Part shown: piece by piece, positions 34,088 to 38,640 of the stretch
Layout: every line of letters begins with the position of its first letter
How positions within the stretch are numbered: the stretch's first letter is position 1
Assembly (NCBI GenBank): GCA_024196135.1
Contig: JAMQCK010000206.1
Coordinates: forward strand, 1 to 38,640
From: Pleurotus ostreatus/Saccharomyces cerevisiae fusant
Taxonomy: Eukaryota; Opisthokonta
Length of the DNA stretch: 38,640 nt
Direction of reading: 5' to 3'
Notes under the pieces: generated by a model
What the model saw: only the letters and a program-made list of their open reading frames with translations
Told to the model about the DNA's origin: nothing
Database searches by the model: none
Program-made: the position numbers and the translations under genes

Positions 34088-34286
34088 GATCTACAGAGAC
34101 AAGGTGCACTGATGATCGTCTCTATTGCTTCCTCTGACTCACAAGTACTCACCTCGGAGTGCGGCCGTACCCGAATGAGTGTACGCGTTTAGACGCGCGC
34201 CTGGCGCGCGCGTCGTGGTGGCGGGGCGCGCATCACGTGGGGCGCCCCCACCCCTGACGCACGGCTCATGGCTTCTGAGCCCAACG
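34088..34286. promoter_or_regulatory. Compact bidirectional promoter region HD gene / GYP1-like
   Basis: Only 199 bp separate the divergent start codons. The right part is very GC-rich (CGCGCGC, GGGGCGC) and lacks a TATA box, as in constitutive bidirectional promoters. This is positional inference. Confidence 0.45.
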
Positions 34287-36313
34287 ATGACCGCCCGCCC
34301 ACCGCCAGCCCGCCCGCATCTGGCCTTGCATGCCTCCGATTTTGGCCGAACGCCTACGGACTGGGCGGAGGACGACGCCTGGGACAGCGCGTCCGATGAC
34401 GGCAACGACCGCCAGCCCACAGCCAGCGACGCCTGGCCCCGCGCGGAGTCCTCTGCACCCAAGCCCGTACCGACTCGCACGACGACGTCTGAGAAGAGCT
34501 CGTCTTCGTCCACGTTGGCCTTCTCATATACCCATGTCTCTGCTCCGAATCCCAGCTCCTATCCTCCGCGCGGCGAGCAAGCTGCGCCGCCGGCGCGTAA
34601 TGGCTGGACGATCGTGCATACCGAACGCTCAGACGCTGACGATATACCTGAGGGGCGCGAACACCATGCCTCACGCGCCGGTGATGTCGATGTGGAAGGC
34701 GACATGATACTGGGCGAGATGGATCCCGATCCCGCATGCGGGACGAGTGAAGGGCACTCGCAAGTCCCGGACGAAAAGACTGGCAAGGCTGCGATACGGG
34801 AGGATGCAGAAGCGGTTGCAGAAGGTGCGTTATGCGCTGCACTACAAGGCCCGCTCTGAATGAATGCGCTAGATCCCCTCCGCGGCGTCAAACATCGCCC
34901 AAGGCGACCAGAACGCGCACCCGCATCCGCCCCAAAAGACCCCGCCCTCACCAACCTCGAGCACTCCGAGAAGCTCATGCGCGAACGGTCCATCAAGTCC
35001 AATCGACGACACAAATTCGTCGACTGCCTATCCGCCGAGGATGTCAATATCGGTGCGTCTATACCCTACTTCCCCGCTCTACCACCGTCACTGACCTTAC
35101 CGACCTCCAGCCGAGCTCCGCAAGATCGCCTGGGCCGGCATCCCCCAAGACCTTCGCCCGATGGCCTGGCAGCTCCTCCTCGGCTACATCCCGCTCGCCA
35201 CCCCGCAGCGCACCGCGACGCTCCAGCGCAAACGGCAGGAGTACCTCTCGCTCGTCGAGGTCGCCTTCGCGCGCGACCGCCAGGGCCTCGACCAGCAGAT
35301 CTGGCACCAGATCGAGATCGACGTCCCGCGCACGCGTCCGGGCGTCCGCCTGTGGATGCACGCGGCGACCCAGCGGGTTAGTCTCCCTCTCACCTAGTCA
35401 CTCTCCAGCTGCCTACACCTTACCCCGTTCCGAACCCGCACCACTCACGCTGACATTTTCCGGCTAGTAGAGCCTCGAGCGCATCCTCTATGTGTGGGCA
35501 ATCCGACATCCGGCGTCCGGCTACGTGCAGGGCATCAACGACCTCGCCACGCCCTTCTTCCAGGTCTTCCTCTCCGCGTACATAGACGCGGACCCCGAGA
35601 CCTTTGACCCCGGGCTGCTCCCACCGAACGTCTTGAATGCCGTCGAGGCGGATACCTTTTGGTGTCTATCCCGATTGCTGGATGGGATACAGGATAACTA
35701 TATCTTTGCGCAACCGGGGATTCAGAGGAGCGTGAGGAGGATGGAGGAGCTGGTGAAGCGGATAGATGGTGGGTTGATGCAAGAGTTGGTGAAGGGAGGT
35801 TGCTGACGAGAGTTTCTCGATAGCCCCGTTAGCCGCCCACCTCGCCTCGCAGAATGTGGAGTTCATGCAGTTCGCCTTCCGGTGGATGAACTGCCTGCTT
35901 ATGCGGGAGATCAGCGTGCGGAATACGATACGGATGTGGGATACGTACTTGGTGAGTGGGCTTGCCGACCATCTCTTCGCTACTGGATCTCTTCGCTGCT
36001 TGAATCGCTATTCTGTATGCTAAACTTCCTACAGTCCGAAGGACCAGACGCGTTCTCACAATTCCACTTATACGTGTGCTCGGCTTTCCTGGTCAAGTGG
36101 AGCGAGAAGCTGCAGCAGATGGATTTTCAGGTGCGCTTACCTCTTACCTTTCCATGTACTTTGCATGTCAACTCAAAGACGCTCCAGGGCATCATCATGT
36201 TCCTGCAATCCCTGCCGACGCAGAGCTGGGGTGACGCCGAGATTGAGATGCTCCTGAGCGAAGCCTTCGTCCTCAACTCGATATGGCAGAATGCGCAGAG
36301 TCATTTCAATTGA
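34287..36313 (+). CDS. GYP1: Rab GTPase-activating protein, TBC domain (Gyp1/TBC1D22 type)
   Basis: Seven exons give 543 aa: 34287-34824, 34873-35052, 35111-35376, 35471-35768, 35824-35951, 36035-36130 and 36188-36313. An N-terminal low-complexity region (1-180, Ser/Pro/Asp-rich) precedes the TBC domain at about 240-500. The dual-finger catalytic residues are visible: Arg near 313 in IEIDVPRTRPG and Gln near 348 in SGYVQGINDL. RKIAWAGIPQDLRPMAWQLL and the NVEFMQFAFRWMNCLLMRE block are characteristic of Gyp1/TBC1D22. That protein accelerates GTP hydrolysis on Ypt1/Rab1-like GTPases at the Golgi. The start is the first in-frame ATG (MTARPPP). Confidence 0.94.
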
Positions 36314-36751
36314 GGATGAGCGCGTAGTTAAGGATAAGCTTCGTACGTCGGTACAATACTCACCTACGGCGGTCGTGTACTTGAGGATGGAGATCTTGCT
36401 AGGTCGCGCCGCAGGCGAGCGCGACTTGTGAAATGTCTTGTGTGGAAATATAGACTACGCATTGTATCAGTATGACCATGGATACGCATGCACATTGACG
36501 ACAACATCGACACAGCGCACACCCGACCTTAAACTTGACGAGCATCCGGGTACCCTGACAAGATGGATATCGAAAGGTTGAACTTGATTTCGGCATATGC
36601 CGTATGTGGGGCTTTGTTGTACTTTGGAGGGACTGGAGCCCGACTTTCAGAGTGCGAAATTGTTCAATTGTATGGTGCATGCTTGTTATACAGCCTGATA
36701 CTATACTACATTGCTCGTAAATATATCTGTTCGTGTACTTTGCTAAAGAAT
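36314..36751. other. Convergent intergenic region
   Basis: 438 bp lie between the stop codons of the Rab GAP and the zinc-finger gene. It is AT-richer than its neighbours and contains no supported gene or RNA; the open frames at 36399-36889 have no recognisable domain. Confidence 0.5.
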
Positions 36752-38640
36752 TCACTGGGCCCAAGGCCACGGGCTGTTCTCCGCCCCCTGCTGACGCATA
36801 ATGTTCTCATATTCTGCTGCGCTTGCATTCCCTGCAGTCAGGGTGTGGCCGGTGCCCCCGATGGTTGCGCCGCATTCAGGGCACCGTGAGACTTGATTCG
36901 CTCCGCCGCACTGTAGGACGCTGGTCAGCTCGCACGATAGACAGCACTGAAGGACGTACGTCGTCGATCACGAAAGTGTGCCCGTTGGGACAGTTGTACC
37001 AATGACCTGTGTGCGCTGCGGGCACCGTCAGCATTTCCTAATGTATTAATCGATAGTGATCGCTCACTGAAGTTGAAGGCTCGGACAATCGCGGTTTGCT
37101 CGTCCATGGACAGTGGTTGGTAGAACGTGTCCATCCTCAAGCTCCGCTCAAGCTTCTCCCACTCGTCGACGATCATGGCCGCAGCGGTCTCGAAGTTGAC
37201 GGACAGCCACTGGCCGCGGTCCTGGGGCAGTACCTGCAGATGCTCCTGCGCCGTCTCCCTCGCAAGCCTCTGCGCAGCGCTGCGCATCTCCAGCGCCTTC
37301 TCCGCGCGTTTCTTGCGCTCCTCTGCACTCACTGACGCACCGCTCAGGTTACTCAGCTGGATGTTGGCGCGGAATATTTCGAGGTGGGAGCGCAGGCGAA
37401 GCAGAATCGACCGCGTCATCTGCTTTCGGGATCCCGTATTCTTTGCAATGCCGAAAGCGATATGCGTGTCCTTCTCTGCGCTGGCGAGCAGGAAGCGGAT
37501 GTAGACGTCCCACTCACGGCGCTCGTCGGCTTGGATGCGCGGTCCGGCTTTGACGCACTCCTCGAGCCAGGAGATCGCGAGCGAGGCCAGCTGGAAGCGT
37601 AGCTGCAGCGTCGCCCAGATTGCCTCGACGATGAAGCGGCGATCGGCGAGAGGCTCGGTCTGCCCGACCTTCATGCGTGCCATGCGCATGGCGTACTCAG
37701 CTGGGCGACGCGGGGCACGCGCAGGGTCTGCAGCGGCCAGTTCCATCTCGGCTTGGTAGAGGTATGCGAAGGACGCCTCCCAGGCGCTCGTATGTGCGCT
37801 CCGAGTACTTGCGAGCTGGAACGCCTCTCGATAGACGGTGAACAACGGCTGAACCTCTTTCTTCCAGGAATTCGCAGAGAGCTGGTTGATGTCGAAGAGC
37901 TTCTTGTTCGTCGGCAGGATGGAGTCAAACGGCGTCGGCGTCTCGCGCTGCTGGTTCAGGACGCTGTTGCGGGCCTTTGTCGCGGCCTTGCGGGCCTTGA
38001 CGTTCTTCTCCTTGCCGCCCACCGTGAGACGCCCAACAAGCATAGCGAATCTCCCCTTCATCGCGTCAATCGCCAGCCGTTCGATGCCACTCTGAATACG
38101 CGAGAGCTGGTCGCTCATTCTCGAGACGACCTTCTTCTCCTGGACGTCGAGTTGAGCGCTTCTGGTCGCCCGACTGTACCTCGGCGACGTGATGGGAGCT
38201 CGACATGTTGGGCAGACGGGCAAGGGTGGTTTCTCGTCGCCTACCGCTTTCAAGGCCTTCCAGGATCCCGACTCGTCGTCCTTCTCGTAGAAGTAGCTGA
38301 GATGCAGAGCGCCGTCGAGCGTCTCGACGGTAAATGCGTGGCCGCACTTCGGGTTCGTGATGATGAGCTCGTCGAGCGTGCCGGCACTCGGATCAAGGTC
38401 TGCCAAAGTGCGGTACAAGATCATGTCGGCAACATCTTTCTTCTGCTCCTCAGACGCGCATTCGAGGCAAAGCTGCTGGGAGCAGTCCTCGCCGCATACT
38501 GCGTACTGATGTCAGCAAGCTTAACGACAGAATAGTCGTACATAGTGGCTAACCGGAGGGACACTGATGGCCGCATGGCATCTTGTTGCGACACGGCTCA
38601 TCACAGGGCAAGCGTATGCAGACCTAAATGAATCAGTCTC
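36752..38640 (-). CDS. ZNFX1-like NFX1-type/RZ-type zinc-finger protein (C-terminal part)
   Basis: The gene enters from the right edge. Visible exons are 38623-38554, 38498-37068, 37015-36960 and 36910-36752 (stop TGA), 571 codons; 38624-38640 is intron. The first visible residues carry NFX1-type Cys-rich repeats (CDEPCRNKMPCGHQC, VCGEDCSQQLCLEC). Next come a PKCGHAF...CPTCRAP element and a long helical region. The C-terminal RZ finger is built from GHWYNCPNGHTFVIDD, then CGGANQVSRCPECGATIGG after the last intron. This order matches the C-terminus of NFX1-type zinc-finger-containing protein 1 (ZNFX1). Such proteins usually carry an SF1 helicase domain upstream, which would be outside the window. 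Animal ZNFX1 acts in small-RNA inheritance and antiviral sensing; a role in fungal RNA silencing is inference. Confidence 0.85.

Noticed and set aside
37753..38535. 260-codon + strand open frame
   Set aside because: It is antisense to the conserved exon of the ZNFX1-like gene, whose zinc-binding residues are clearly on the minus strand.

Overview
The window is a compact, GC-rich filamentous fungal genome segment. Most genes are broken by many introns of about 45-60 nt with GTRNGY donors, often GTGCGY or GTACGY. This architecture, with a 17-exon P450, an F-box/LRR-like protein and an SLT-type secreted lysozyme-like protein, fits an Agaricomycete basidiomycete. The order (possibly Polyporales) is inference only. 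All splice models were assembled by eye from donor/acceptor sites, reading-frame phase and protein family conservation. Every complete model closes on an integral codon count.

Layout, left to right: (1) 1-1102 (+), the 3' part of a secreted SLT/GH23-like lysozyme gene. (2) 1358-3615 (+), protein phosphatase 5 (PPT1). It converges on 4147-8462 (-), a vigilin/Scp160 multi-KH protein, with an intron-containing tRNA-Asn(GUU) in the gap. (3) 8778-12023 (-), the TFIIH helicase XPD/Rad3, divergent from 12487-13683 (+), a short-chain dehydrogenase, followed by 14200-16679 (+), a cytochrome P450. (4) 16881-19636 (-), the U2 snRNP-associated SR140/U2SURP protein with an expanded acidic repeat tail. (5) 19839-20903 (-), a secreted GH43 glycosidase, and 21820-22715 (-), a three-finger C2H2 protein. 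(6) 23204-24662 (-), a gene resembling bacterial xenorhabdolysin-A-type alpha-helical pore-forming toxins. (7) 25626-29155 (+), a sterol-glucosyltransferase-like protein with an unusual C-terminal extension. (8) 29681-30644 (+), proteasome assembly chaperone 2, convergent with 30834-32513 (-), an F-box protein. (9) 33117-34087 (-), an HD-domain phosphohydrolase, divergent by 199 bp from 34287-36313 (+), a Gyp1-type Rab GAP. (10) 36752->38640 (-), the C-terminal part of a ZNFX1-like NFX1/RZ-type zinc-finger protein whose start lies outside the window.

Housekeeping genes (PPT1, SCP160, RAD3, U2SURP, PAC2, GYP1) are interleaved with accessory genes (lysozyme-like, SDR, P450, GH43, toxin-like, glycosyltransferase). 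No transposon, CRISPR array or secondary-metabolite core enzyme was seen. The most unusual items are the pore-forming-toxin-like gene with a frame-preserving intron next to a hydrophobic region, and the glucosyltransferase fused to a VPS13-like amphipathic segment and a ubiquitin-interacting-motif-like tail. Also notable are the 13-unit DxDG repeat in U2SURP and a cluster of four CACGTGG sites with a 15-nt direct repeat.
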